Shown here piece by piece: positions 8,208-16,408 of a stretch of DNA of 52,843 nucleotides (positions within the stretch are counted from its first letter, which is position 1; each line of letters starts with the position of its first letter). Source of the DNA: Bacillota bacterium (lineage in GTDB: Bacteria; Bacillota; Dethiobacteria; Dethiobacterales; Dethiobacteraceae); NCBI GenBank assembly GCA_012523945.1, contig JAAYSO010000055.1, positions 1-52,843 of the forward strand, in the 5' to 3' direction. A model generated the notes under the pieces. The model was not told where the DNA came from. It saw only the letters and a program-made list of their open reading frames with translations, and did not search any database. Position numbers and translations under genes: made by a program.

Positions 8208-9314
8208 TTATTCGTCAAGATGATAATTTTTTCCCACAATTACAGTTACCAGTACATCAGTCTCATTTATTTCTTCCTTTAACAACTGGGCGTTGGGCAC
8301 CAAAACGGCAACTTCCTTGGCTAAATCAACATTGGCAGTACGGCTAATAACTTGAGAGCGTTCATAATTAAAATTATCAGCATTGCCGGTTCTGATAATG
8401 GCAAAACCTTCACCTTCCAGCATTTCCGCCACTTCACCGGCAGCACCCGGCACACCGCAGCCATTTAATACTTCCACTGTAATCTGACTTTTGGGCAAGG
8501 CTGCTTCCGTACCGTCCAGCCAGATTGTCAGGGCCGGGACACTTTCCCTGTCTATGTGCCGGTAAATCTTCCCGTCCTGAATTTCTCCTTCCCCCGGTAA
8601 AGCCGATAACTGCATAGATTGACCGGCGGATAAACTGTTTTCAAGCGTTTTTAACATGCTTAAAGCTTCACGCCACGATAAATTTGTGGTAAAAACGGAA
8701 GCAAAGCGTTTAAAGTTAAGGAAATCCTTATAAAAACTACCCTGGTAAAGATAGTGGAGCATACCGGCCAAAACCTGCTCCGTATGAGCAAATGTTTTTT
8801 GCCCCGGCACCGCAGCGGCCGGAATTGCCTCGGCCAAAGGCTGCATCTCATCAGCCAGCTGAAACAGTTTAGATTCATTCACTTCTAAAAAAACATGAAT
8901 TTTAGTTTGCAAAAGTTCAGAGGCGGCATCAACCAATTTTTCCGCACCGCCCGCTGCATAAACTTCAGCAGCCGTTTGTAAATTATGTAGTTCTGAAACA
9001 ATGGCCACATCGGAGGGAATCTGCAAGAACCGGACTGATTTCCTGTCCCGCCTCAGCGCGGCAACAGCCACGGAAGTCAGTGCTTTTTCTTCCCCTTCAT
9101 TTTCTACTGTGTAGAGCAGAAGATGCACCAGTTCATCTTCTGCCGGCGGCAGTGCTTCAGTCCAGGCACTTGTATCCTGAATACTGTTTAAGGTTCCAAG
9201 AAAACGGGAGACAAATAAGAGCAGGACAATAAAAGCAAAAATGGCAAGCAAAAAGAGTAAACGGCCTACCTTCAGCTTGCGCCGTTTAGTCCTCACTCTG
9301 TAATACGCAGCCAA
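8208..9314 (-). CDS. Membrane-anchored, degenerate LCP domain with LytR C-terminal domain
   Basis: 368 residues. A basic N-terminus is followed by one membrane helix (about residues 18-40). Next comes a region resembling the LytR-CpsA-Psr (LCP) fold, then a LytR_C domain (about 275-365, starting ITVEVLNGCG). LCP enzymes attach teichoic acids or other polymers to peptidoglycan. Their catalytic signature IPRDT with nearby Arg residues is altered here to IPSDV, and the usual RSDT is not seen, so activity as a phosphotransferase is doubtful. TTG start with GGGAGGG before it. Between yqeK and rsfS, a position often held by an LCP gene in this group. Confidence 0.75.
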   Translation of the reverse strand: MAAYYRVRTKRRKLKVGRLLFLLAIFAFIVLLLFVSRFLGTLNSIQDTSAWTEALPPAEDELVHLLLYTVENEGEEKALTSVAVAALRRDRKSVRFLQIPSDVAIVSELHNLQTAAEVYAAGGAEKLVDAASELLQTKIHVFLEVNESKLFQLADEMQPLAEAIPAAAVPGQKTFAHTEQVLAGMLHYLYQGSFYKDFLNFKRFASVFTTNLSWREALSMLKTLENSLSAGQSMQLSALPGEGEIQDGKIYRHIDRESVPALTIWLDGTEAALPKSQITVEVLNGCGVPGAAGEVAEMLEGEGFAIIRTGNADNFNYERSQVISRTANVDLAKEVAVLVPNAQLLKEEINETDVLVTVIVGKNYHLDE

Positions 9315-9317
9315 GGC

Positions 9318-9893
9318 TTACCCTCCCTCTTTTGTCTTTTGCACCAACCAGTTCCAATACTTAACTGCTGAAGGATGGATAATCTGATTTTTGGCAAGTT
9401 GATAAGCAATGGAATTGGCTACAGTCATGCGCAGGGCCTTGGGGAAATCTTCCCGTGCCAAAGAACGCAGTTTTTCCACCTGCGGATAAGACCGGTTGGG
9501 CTCAATTTTATCGGCAAGATAAATAATTTGTGCCAAAACTGTCATGCCGGGAGAACCCAGAGTGTGATGAGCAATGGCTTTCAAAATCTCCTCATCTTCT
9601 ATACCCCACTGCTCTTTTGCCAGTACGGCACCTACCGGTGCATGCAAAAGAACCGGCTGCTCCAAACAATAATTATCAACGGCCAGCTCATGTTTTTGCG
9701 CAAAAGCCAATAAATCTTCTGCCGGCCACCCGCGGGCAGAATCATGCAGTAATCCGGCCAAACGAGCTTTTCGCTCATCGCAGCCTAAAATTTTCGCCAG
9801 TGCACCGGCAGTTTCTGCCGTGCCTAAAGCATGGGCCAATTGTTCAGAAGATAAAGTCTGCTCTAAATGCTGCACAATCCGGCGTTCCTGCAT
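9318..9893 (-). CDS. yqeK: YqeK, HD-domain Ap4A hydrolase
   Basis: 191 residues. YqeK proteins hydrolyse diadenosine tetraphosphate symmetrically to ADP. HD-domain metal ligands are visible: His near residue 28-30 region, LLHDSARGW near 47-55 (the HD pair), HAPVGA near 84-89, IAHHTLG near 106-112 and the ADKIEPNRSYP motif near 127-137, which is diagnostic for YqeK. Its gene normally adjoins nadD and rsfS; here a small RRM gene with its own terminator separates it from nadD. ATG start with a modest GGTGAT. Confidence 0.92.
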   Translation of the reverse strand: MQERRIVQHLEQTLSSEQLAHALGTAETAGALAKILGCDERKARLAGLLHDSARGWPAEDLLAFAQKHELAVDNYCLEQPVLLHAPVGAVLAKEQWGIEDEEILKAIAHHTLGSPGMTVLAQIIYLADKIEPNRSYPQVEKLRSLAREDFPKALRMTVANSIAYQLAKNQIIHPSAVKYWNWLVQKTKEGG

Positions 9894-9964
9894 AACATCA
9901 CCAAGTTACGCTTCGACAAAAAGGTAAGCTTTTCCTGCTGAATAATTCCCCTATCCGAAAATAA

Positions 9965-9984
9965 AAGGCAACACATGTTGCCTT
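9965..9984 (-). terminator. Terminator after the RRM gene
   Basis: 8-bp stem AAGGCAAC/GTTGCCTT with a four-base loop, followed on the minus strand by TTTATTTT. It separates the RRM gene from yqeK. Confidence 0.75.
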
Positions 9985-10002
9985 AAGTAAAATTGCCCTT
10001 AT

Positions 10003-10257
10003 CTATGATGATTCAGGACGGGGCTTTGCTTCATTTATTACTAATTTCCTGCCATCCAGCTCCACGCCGTTCATTTCTACCATTTTTTCTGCATCTTCAT
10101 CTGCCACTTCCACAAAGCCATACCCTCTGGAGCGACCTGTGCCCCGCTCTGTAATAATCCGAGCGCTGAAAACTTCACCCTGTTCACTAAAAAACGCTTT
10201 TAATTCTTCTTCTGTAGTAGACCAGGGGATATTGCCCACATAAAGAGTTTTTACCAA
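10003..10257 (-). CDS. Single-RRM RNA-binding protein
   Basis: 84 residues that are almost entirely one RNA-recognition motif. RNP2 is LYVGNI at residues 4-9 and RNP1 is RGYGFVEV at about 44-51, so the aromatic RNA-stacking residues Tyr and Phe are in place. Bacterial proteins of this type are best known from cyanobacteria, where they bind RNA in the cold or affect mRNA localisation; the role here is unknown. No glycine-rich tail: it ends in KPRPESS. TTG start at 10257 with GGAGGTGAG before it. It is inserted between nadD and yqeK and has its own terminator. Confidence 0.9.
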   Translation of the reverse strand: MVKTLYVGNIPWSTTEEELKAFFSEQGEVFSARIITERGTGRSRGYGFVEVADEDAEKMVEMNGVELDGRKLVINEAKPRPESS

Positions 10258-10320
10258 GAATACTCACCTCCACTTTCAAGATTACTATTCATAGTATCTG
10301 AAGAAGCAGAGGTTTTATAC

Positions 10321-10971
10321 TTAGCCGGAAAGATTATGGTAAAGTTTGTTCTTATAAATGTATTGCGTTACAGCATCAGTTGTCAGATATTTAATGGGTT
10401 TACCTGCAGAAACACGCTGCCTGATCATAGTTGAAGAGATTTGCATCCCGGGAATTTGCACAATGGAAATATTCTGCATTATTTCCGGGCAGCTTTCCCC
10501 GATAGTTTCTTTAAGTTTATGCAAGCTGTAACCAGGACGTGTAGCAGCAATAAAATGGCAAATAGAAAGCAGCTCTTTATAATCCTTCCAGGTAATTATC
10601 TCCATAATGGCGTCTGCCCCGGTAATAAAGTAGAGTTTTGTCTTACTGCCAAAATAATTGCTAAAAAAACGGATTGTGTCAATAGTGTACGATTTTCCCT
10701 CTTCCCGGTCTATTTCTACCCGGGATACAGCAAAAGAAGGATTATTAATTGTAGCCAACACAGTCATTAAGTAGCGATGTTCCGGATCTGTTACTTTTTC
10801 CTCTTCTTTATGCGGCGGACGTCCTGTAGGCACAAAAATAACTTTGTCTAAATTAAACTGAATACGAACCTCCTCTGCCGTAACCAAATGGCCCAGGTGG
10901 ATCGGATCGAATGTTCCACCCATGATTCCAATAGCGTTTTTCTTATCCCCTTTTGGCAGTTGTAAAGTCAT
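10321..10971 (-). CDS. nadD: NadD, nicotinate-mononucleotide adenylyltransferase
   Basis: Transfers AMP from ATP to nicotinate mononucleotide in NAD synthesis. Nucleotidyltransferase signature GGTFDPIHLGHL is near the start, FVPTGRPPHKE near residue 50 and ISSTMIRQR near 190. The family is about 190-215 residues. I choose the ATG at 10971, with GGGGTGG before it; an in-frame GTG at 10980 is the alternative. It follows obgE by 17 bases, so it is probably the last gene of the rplU-obgE-nadD transcript. Confidence 0.94.
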   Translation of the reverse strand: MTLQLPKGDKKNAIGIMGGTFDPIHLGHLVTAEEVRIQFNLDKVIFVPTGRPPHKEEEKVTDPEHRYLMTVLATINNPSFAVSRVEIDREEGKSYTIDTIRFFSNYFGSKTKLYFITGADAIMEIITWKDYKELLSICHFIAATRPGYSLHKLKETIGESCPEIMQNISIVQIPGMQISSTMIRQRVSAGKPIKYLTTDAVTQYIYKNKLYHNLSG

Positions 10972-10988
10972 GCCTTCCACCCCGTCAT

Positions 10989-12281
<1,293 letters not shown>

Positions 12282-12295
12282 TTATCCCTGTCAGC

Positions 12296-12832
12296 TTATT
12301 TTTCTCCCCCGGCGCCACACTTATCCAAAGGCAGTGAAAACTTACCGGGAGCCTGTAGCCGGGCAGTAAGGCCGTTTTCTTTAGCTGCTGCCAGGACCGG
12401 CTGCCACAAATCATCAGCCTGTGTTTCCGGTGACAACAGCAAATGAAGAGCGGGAGCCTGTCCTCCTTGAATGTAAACATGTAAAGTAAAATCAGGCAAA
12501 TTTGCCAGGCCGGTGTTCAGAGTAGCTAAAACCCGCTCCACAGCCAGAAGAGTATCTTGTGCCAAAAGCGGTAAAATCCCGTCAACCCGGATAACATATT
12601 TTCCGTCCAGATCATGCAGCAGTCCTTCATAAAGCAGCAAGGCAAAACGGGCGTCACCGCAGCCAATAAAGCGGCCAAATTGCTGCACCTCATCTGTAAC
12701 TTTACGGATATAAGTCATCAGCCTGTCCGTTTTCTGCAACTGTGCCAAACCACTTACCATTTGCAGGATATTGAGAAAATCATGGCGGTAGTATTGGATT
12801 AGTTTATTTACGGCCTCGTTAAGGTCATACAT
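12296..12832 (-). CDS. Spo0B-like phosphotransferase/sensor-kinase helical domain protein
   Basis: 178 residues. The N-terminal helix carries YYRHDFLNILQMVSGL (His17), matching the Spo0B/SpoOB-alpha H-box (RHDxxN). In Bacillus this His relays phosphate from Spo0F to Spo0A. The rest would be the degenerate ATPase-like domain, without recognisable ATP-binding motifs. Position between rpmA and obg is that of Bacillus spo0B. Clostridia often lack the full relay, so whether this protein phosphorylates Spo0A is inference. A terminator lies between rpmA and this gene. Confidence 0.75.
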   Translation of the reverse strand: MYDLNEAVNKLIQYYRHDFLNILQMVSGLAQLQKTDRLMTYIRKVTDEVQQFGRFIGCGDARFALLLYEGLLHDLDGKYVIRVDGILPLLAQDTLLAVERVLATLNTGLANLPDFTLHVYIQGGQAPALHLLLSPETQADDLWQPVLAAAKENGLTARLQAPGKFSLPLDKCGAGGEK

Positions 12833-12943
12833 TTTAATCCCCTTCTTACCTCTCCTTAGCTTATTGCTAAGTCTTTTCCCCCATCACCCCAGCCGGTTAT
12901 TTTGCAAATTGTCCCCACACACAAATACTAAAGCATAACAAAT

Positions 12944-12966
12944 AAACCGGAGGTACACTCCGGTTT
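12944..12966 (-). terminator. Terminator-like hairpin after rpmA
   Basis: 9-bp stem AAACCGGAG/CTCCGGTTT with a five-base loop, followed on the minus strand by ATTTGTT. It may reduce read-through from the ribosomal protein genes into the Spo0B-like gene and obgE. Confidence 0.65.
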
Positions 12967-12985
12967 GTTTAATGAAAGTAAATGT

Positions 12986-13273
12986 TTAGACGGCTTCACC
13001 GTTGGTGTAAACACTGACTTGTTTTTTATCCCTACCTTTACGCTCAAAGGCCACAATACCGTCGACCAGGGCATAAAGAGTGTCATCTTTACCTCTGCCT
13101 ACATTAATACCGGGATGTATTTTTGTACCGCGCTGGCGGACAAGAATACTTCCTGCAGTCACAGCTTGCCCTGCTGCGCGTTTTACTCCCAGATATTTAG
13201 GATTGCTGTCACGGCCGTTCCGTGAGCTTCCCACACCTTTTTTCTGTGCAAATAACTGCAGATCCATTAACAT
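12986..13273 (-). CDS. rpmA: Ribosomal protein L27 (bL27) with cleavable N-terminal extension
   Basis: 95 residues from the ATG at 13273, which has AGGAGG eight bases upstream; a GTG three codons earlier is less likely. The N-terminus MLMDLQLF before AQKKG matches the extension that Firmicutes remove with the cysteine protease Prp, cutting after the Phe. The mature N-terminal tail reaches the peptidyl transferase centre. The body has KYLGVKR and [11 protein letters not shown]-type motifs. prp lies directly upstream in the same transcript. Confidence 0.96.
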   Translation of the reverse strand: MLMDLQLFAQKKGVGSSRNGRDSNPKYLGVKRAAGQAVTAGSILVRQRGTKIHPGINVGRGKDDTLYALVDGIVAFERKGRDKKQVSVYTNGEAV

Positions 13274-13285
13274 CAGGTTCACCTC

Positions 13286-13609
13286 CTATTCGTCACGCAC
13301 TTGCAAATACTCCGGGTAACTTTTCTCCATGGAGACCAACCCTACCAGTGTTCCTTCAGCCAAAAGAGCAGCTTTTTCCCGCACGCTTTCCGGCAGATCC
13401 TGCGGCATGTCCAGGTCGAAATACCCGTCGCGAATTTCTGCTGCTAATTCCAGCTGCAAAAGTTTTTGCAAGCTAAAATAAAGCGTTTGTACCAGTGCTG
13501 AAACCCCGGCACAAACAATATCTTCTCCCTTGGGTGCACTGCCGGAATGCCCTTTGACCTGAAGACCGGTAATGTGGCCGCCTGTCCTTTTAACACGGAC
13601 ATGAATCAT
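13286..13609 (-). CDS. prp: Prp, cysteine protease that matures ribosomal protein L27
   Basis: 107 residues of the YsxB/DUF464 family. The catalytic pair is visible: His21 in KGHSG and Cys33 in DIVCAGVS. It removes the N-terminal extension of L27. The gene lies between rplU and rpmA as in other Firmicutes. The ATG follows the rplU stop by six bases; the GAGG at the end of rplU is the likely ribosome site. Confidence 0.95.
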   Translation of the reverse strand: MIHVRVKRTGGHITGLQVKGHSGSAPKGEDIVCAGVSALVQTLYFSLQKLLQLELAAEIRDGYFDLDMPQDLPESVREKAALLAEGTLVGLVSMEKSYPEYLQVRDE

Positions 13610-13615
13610 TTAAAA

Positions 13616-13927
13616 CTATGCCTCGATTTTTTCGATCTTCACCCGGGTATAAGGCTGGCGGTGACCCTGTTTGCGCCGATAATTCTTTTTGGCCTTATAT
13701 TTAAAGACGATAATCTTTTTGCCTTTGCCGTGGCTCATCACTTTAGCCCGGACAAGTGCTCCCTCAATATAAGGCTTGCCAACCTGCAGCTTATCGTCTT
13801 TTTTAACCGCTAAAACCTGGTCAAAATCGACAACTGCCCCTTCTTCGGCCGGCAAAAGCTCCACATCCAGCACCGTACCTTCCTCGACACGGTACTGTTT
13901 GCCGCCTGTTTCAATAATGGCATACAT
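13616..13927 (-). CDS. rplU: Ribosomal protein L21 (bL21)
   Basis: 103 residues starting [17 protein letters not shown], the canonical N-terminus and length, so the ATG at 13927 is chosen over a GTG at 13936. The basic C-terminal part [16 protein letters not shown] is also canonical. First gene of the rplU-prp-rpmA cluster, with its own promoter and a leader of about 100 bases. Confidence 0.97.
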   Translation of the reverse strand: MYAIIETGGKQYRVEEGTVLDVELLPAEEGAVVDFDQVLAVKKDDKLQVGKPYIEGALVRAKVMSHGKGKKIIVFKYKAKKNYRRKQGHRQPYTRVKIEKIEA

Positions 13928-14024
13928 AATTTTCACCTTCCTCCTTCAGACTCGCCGGTACAAGGTACTAAAGACCAATGCGGCACTTAGTTTTTAACCT
14001 CTACCGTGCGGTTGCGGCGGTCGC
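13928..14024 (-). promoter_or_regulatory. Leader of the rplU operon, candidate L21-leader autoregulatory RNA
   Basis: About 100 transcribed bases lie between the promoter and rplU. They contain several complementary blocks (GACC ... GGTC, and a GTACC/GGTAC-like pair) and no open frame. Firmicute rplU operons are known to have a conserved leader bound by L21. I could not align it to that family, so this is a candidate by position. Confidence 0.4.
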
Positions 14025-14030
14025 TAGACT

Positions 14031-14060
14031 ATTCTAGCACAGGGGCGCCTATTTTGTCAA
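14031..14060 (-). promoter_or_regulatory. Sigma-A promoter of rplU-prp-rpmA
   Basis: Consensus TTGACA at 14060-14055, an 18-base spacer and TAGAAT at 14036-14031, preceded by TGC (extended -10). The -35 box begins directly after the stop codon of the RNase G gene. Confidence 0.85.
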
Positions 14061-14061
14061 T

Positions 14062-15735
14062 TCATACGATTTTTGCCCGGGCAAAAGTTTTTGCCACTTC
14101 CTGAATCTCCACAGTAATGGTTTCACCCACATAAGCACCGCCCGACTGCACATCAATAACAAAGCCGCTAATACGGGCGATGCCGTCATAAGGATTATTG
14201 GCATGCGGCTCCTCCACCTTAACTTCATAACGTTCTCCCACGGAAACCGGGTAAGCCACCTTTTGCACTTCTGCCAGGGTGCCAAACGCCAAAATTTTAT
14301 ATTTTTCTACATGCATGGTATCACTACCGCGAATAAAAATAGCTTTGCCAGTTTCTTCTTCAAGTTTACGCAAGTATGAACCGTTAGGGCCAATCATCAG
14401 TCCGGCCACGCTATGGTGAAGTTCAACCAGCACTGCTTCAGCATCCAAACCGTCTAAAAAACTGCGCAGTTGGCGTTCTGTACGCGCACTGACCACATCT
14501 GCCGCTAAAACTTTACCGCGGCCGTTACAATAAGGACAGCTTTGCTGCAGTACGGCATCAAGGCCCTGCCGTGCTTTTTTCCTGGTCATTTCCACCAAGC
14601 CAAGATTTGTAAAACCCAACACATGAGATTTAGTCCGGTCCAGTTTACTTTTTTCCATTAATGTATCTAAAACTTGCTTCGTATGCTCTTCATTTTCCAT
14701 ATCAATAAAATCAATAATAATGATGCCCCCGATATCACGCAGGCGAATTTGTCGCATAATTTCCGCTGCTGCTTCCAGGTTGGTTTTCAGGACAGTATCC
14801 GCCAGATTGGTTTTACCGGTATACTTGCCTGTATTGACATCAATGACAGTGAGGGCTTCGGCGTGATCGAAAACAAGGTACCCACCGCAGTTTAACCAGA
14901 CGATACGGGACAAAGCCCGCTCTATTTCCGGTTCAATGCCGTAAACATCAAAAATAGGTTCACGGCCACAGTAACATTCCACCCTGTCTTTCAGGGAGGG
15001 ATCAATAACATCTAATGTTTCCAAAATCTTTTCATACTCATAACGCGTATCTACAATTAAACGGTTAATTTCATCGGTAAAAAGATCGCGAAGAATACGA
15101 TAGATTAAATCAAGATCCTGGTAGATCAGGCAGGGAGCTTTTCGCTGCCGGTAACGAGCCTGCAGGCGCTCCCACAAAGGCAGTAAAAAATTTAAATCCT
15201 GCTGCAAAACAGCTTCTTCTTCACCCTCAGCTACGGTGCGCACAATTAAACCCATATTTTCCGGGCGCATTTTGGCCACAATTTGCCGCAAGCGTTCCCG
15301 CTCTTCCGCCCCTTCAATGCGCCGCGAAATACCTATATAATCGGCGGTTGGCATTAAAACCAAATGCCTGCCGGGAATGGTTATTTGACGGGTGAGGCGG
15401 GCGCCTTTACTCCCAAAGGGCTCTTTAATTACCTGTACCATAATTTCCTCGCCGGGACGCAAAAGCTGTTCGATAGATTTTTTTGTCTTAACATCGCCTT
15501 CCTTAGCTTCCACAACAGCATCATCAACATAAAGAAAGGCATTGCGCTCCAGCCCTATATCCACAAAAGCCGCCTGCATCCCCGGCAAGACGTTTGCCAC
15601 CACGCCTTTATAAATATTACCCACTACCCGCTGGTGTACCGGCCGCTCCAGATAGATTTCCACCAGCCTGCCGTCTTCAAGCACGGCAACACGAGTCTGT
15701 TTATTATCACAGTTGATAATAATCTGCTTTTGCAT
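14062..15735 (-). CDS. rng: Ribonuclease G/E family endoribonuclease with KH-like and TRAM-like C-terminus
   Basis: 557 residues. An S1 RNA-binding domain (about 35-115) is followed by the RNase E/G catalytic core. The core has metal-binding acidic motifs in VIDVNTGKY and IIIIDFIDM and the zinc link CPYC at about 400. The last 110 residues are extra compared with E. coli RNase G: a GLMIGPNGSYL stretch resembling a KH loop, then about 60 residues resembling a TRAM domain (ending VAKTFARAKIV). Both suggest added RNA contacts. It ends just before the rplU promoter; its start overlaps the DUF2344 gene by 29 bases. In Firmicutes the family acts in mRNA decay and rRNA processing. Confidence 0.93.
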   Translation of the reverse strand: MQKQIIINCDNKQTRVAVLEDGRLVEIYLERPVHQRVVGNIYKGVVANVLPGMQAAFVDIGLERNAFLYVDDAVVEAKEGDVKTKKSIEQLLRPGEEIMVQVIKEPFGSKGARLTRQITIPGRHLVLMPTADYIGISRRIEGAEERERLRQIVAKMRPENMGLIVRTVAEGEEEAVLQQDLNFLLPLWERLQARYRQRKAPCLIYQDLDLIYRILRDLFTDEINRLIVDTRYEYEKILETLDVIDPSLKDRVECYCGREPIFDVYGIEPEIERALSRIVWLNCGGYLVFDHAEALTVIDVNTGKYTGKTNLADTVLKTNLEAAAEIMRQIRLRDIGGIIIIDFIDMENEEHTKQVLDTLMEKSKLDRTKSHVLGFTNLGLVEMTRKKARQGLDAVLQQSCPYCNGRGKVLAADVVSARTERQLRSFLDGLDAEAVLVELHHSVAGLMIGPNGSYLRKLEEETGKAIFIRGSDTMHVEKYKILAFGTLAEVQKVAYPVSVGERYEVKVEEPHANNPYDGIARISGFVIDVQSGGAYVGETITVEIQEVAKTFARAKIV

Positions 15736-16408
15736 TGAAGAACACCTCTTTTTCTTTCAACAACACGGCCATGGGAGATTGCAGATAGGGTCCGGCGGCC
15801 AGTAACAGTTTCTGCCGCACAAGATCTGAACCGGCAGCAGGTATTTGTAACAATTCAAGCACCTCCCGGGGTTTTGTTCCTCCGGTACCGCCCATTGCCA
15901 GCAGCATTTCCAAACGGCCGGACGGCTTCAGCTCTAAACGATAAAGATACGGTTTGATATCAATTGTACTCACCTTCCTTTTTGTCCTGCGCACAATGGG
16001 TAAAGAAGCAGACTGCAGCAATTTTTGCACTCGCTCCGGCAGCTCCTGATCGTCCGGTACCTTTACCGACCATTCGGCTGCTTTCACGATACTCATTAGT
16101 GCCGGTGCCTTTTTAGGCACAACCCGCCACTGCAAAATTTCGAGCCCCGCCGGCAATTCTGCCTGCAAGGCAGCCATTTCTTTATCTGTAATATTTATAG
16201 CAAATTGAATATCAACATATTCACCCAGACTAGTAGCGCCCACGGGTAAGGCGGAAGCAAAAGCCATCCTGGGGTGGGGATTAAAACCTTGACTGTATAC
16301 TAAAGGCAGGGAGGCGCGCCGCAGCGCCCGCTGCCAGGTCCGCATCAAATCTAAATGAGATAAAAAACGTAATGATTCTCTAAGAGCAAACTCAATCCAG
16401 ATTCTCAT
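15707..16408 (-). CDS. TIGR03936/DUF2344 family protein, partner of the radical SAM gene
   Basis: 233 residues of the DUF2344 family, with the typical N-terminal motif RFLSHLDLMRTWQRALRRA and QGFNPHPRM. Its function is not established. The gene almost always follows a TIGR03960 radical SAM gene and in some bacteria is fused to it; here the two overlap by 17 bases and it overlaps rng by 29. This points to a shared role, perhaps in tRNA or RNA modification, which is inference. ATG with GGGGAG. Confidence 0.88.
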   Translation of the reverse strand: MRIWIEFALRESLRFLSHLDLMRTWQRALRRASLPLVYSQGFNPHPRMAFASALPVGATSLGEYVDIQFAINITDKEMAALQAELPAGLEILQWRVVPKKAPALMSIVKAAEWSVKVPDDQELPERVQKLLQSASLPIVRRTKRKVSTIDIKPYLYRLELKPSGRLEMLLAMGGTGGTKPREVLELLQIPAAGSDLVRQKLLLAAGPYLQSPMAVLLKEKEVFFNAKADYYQL

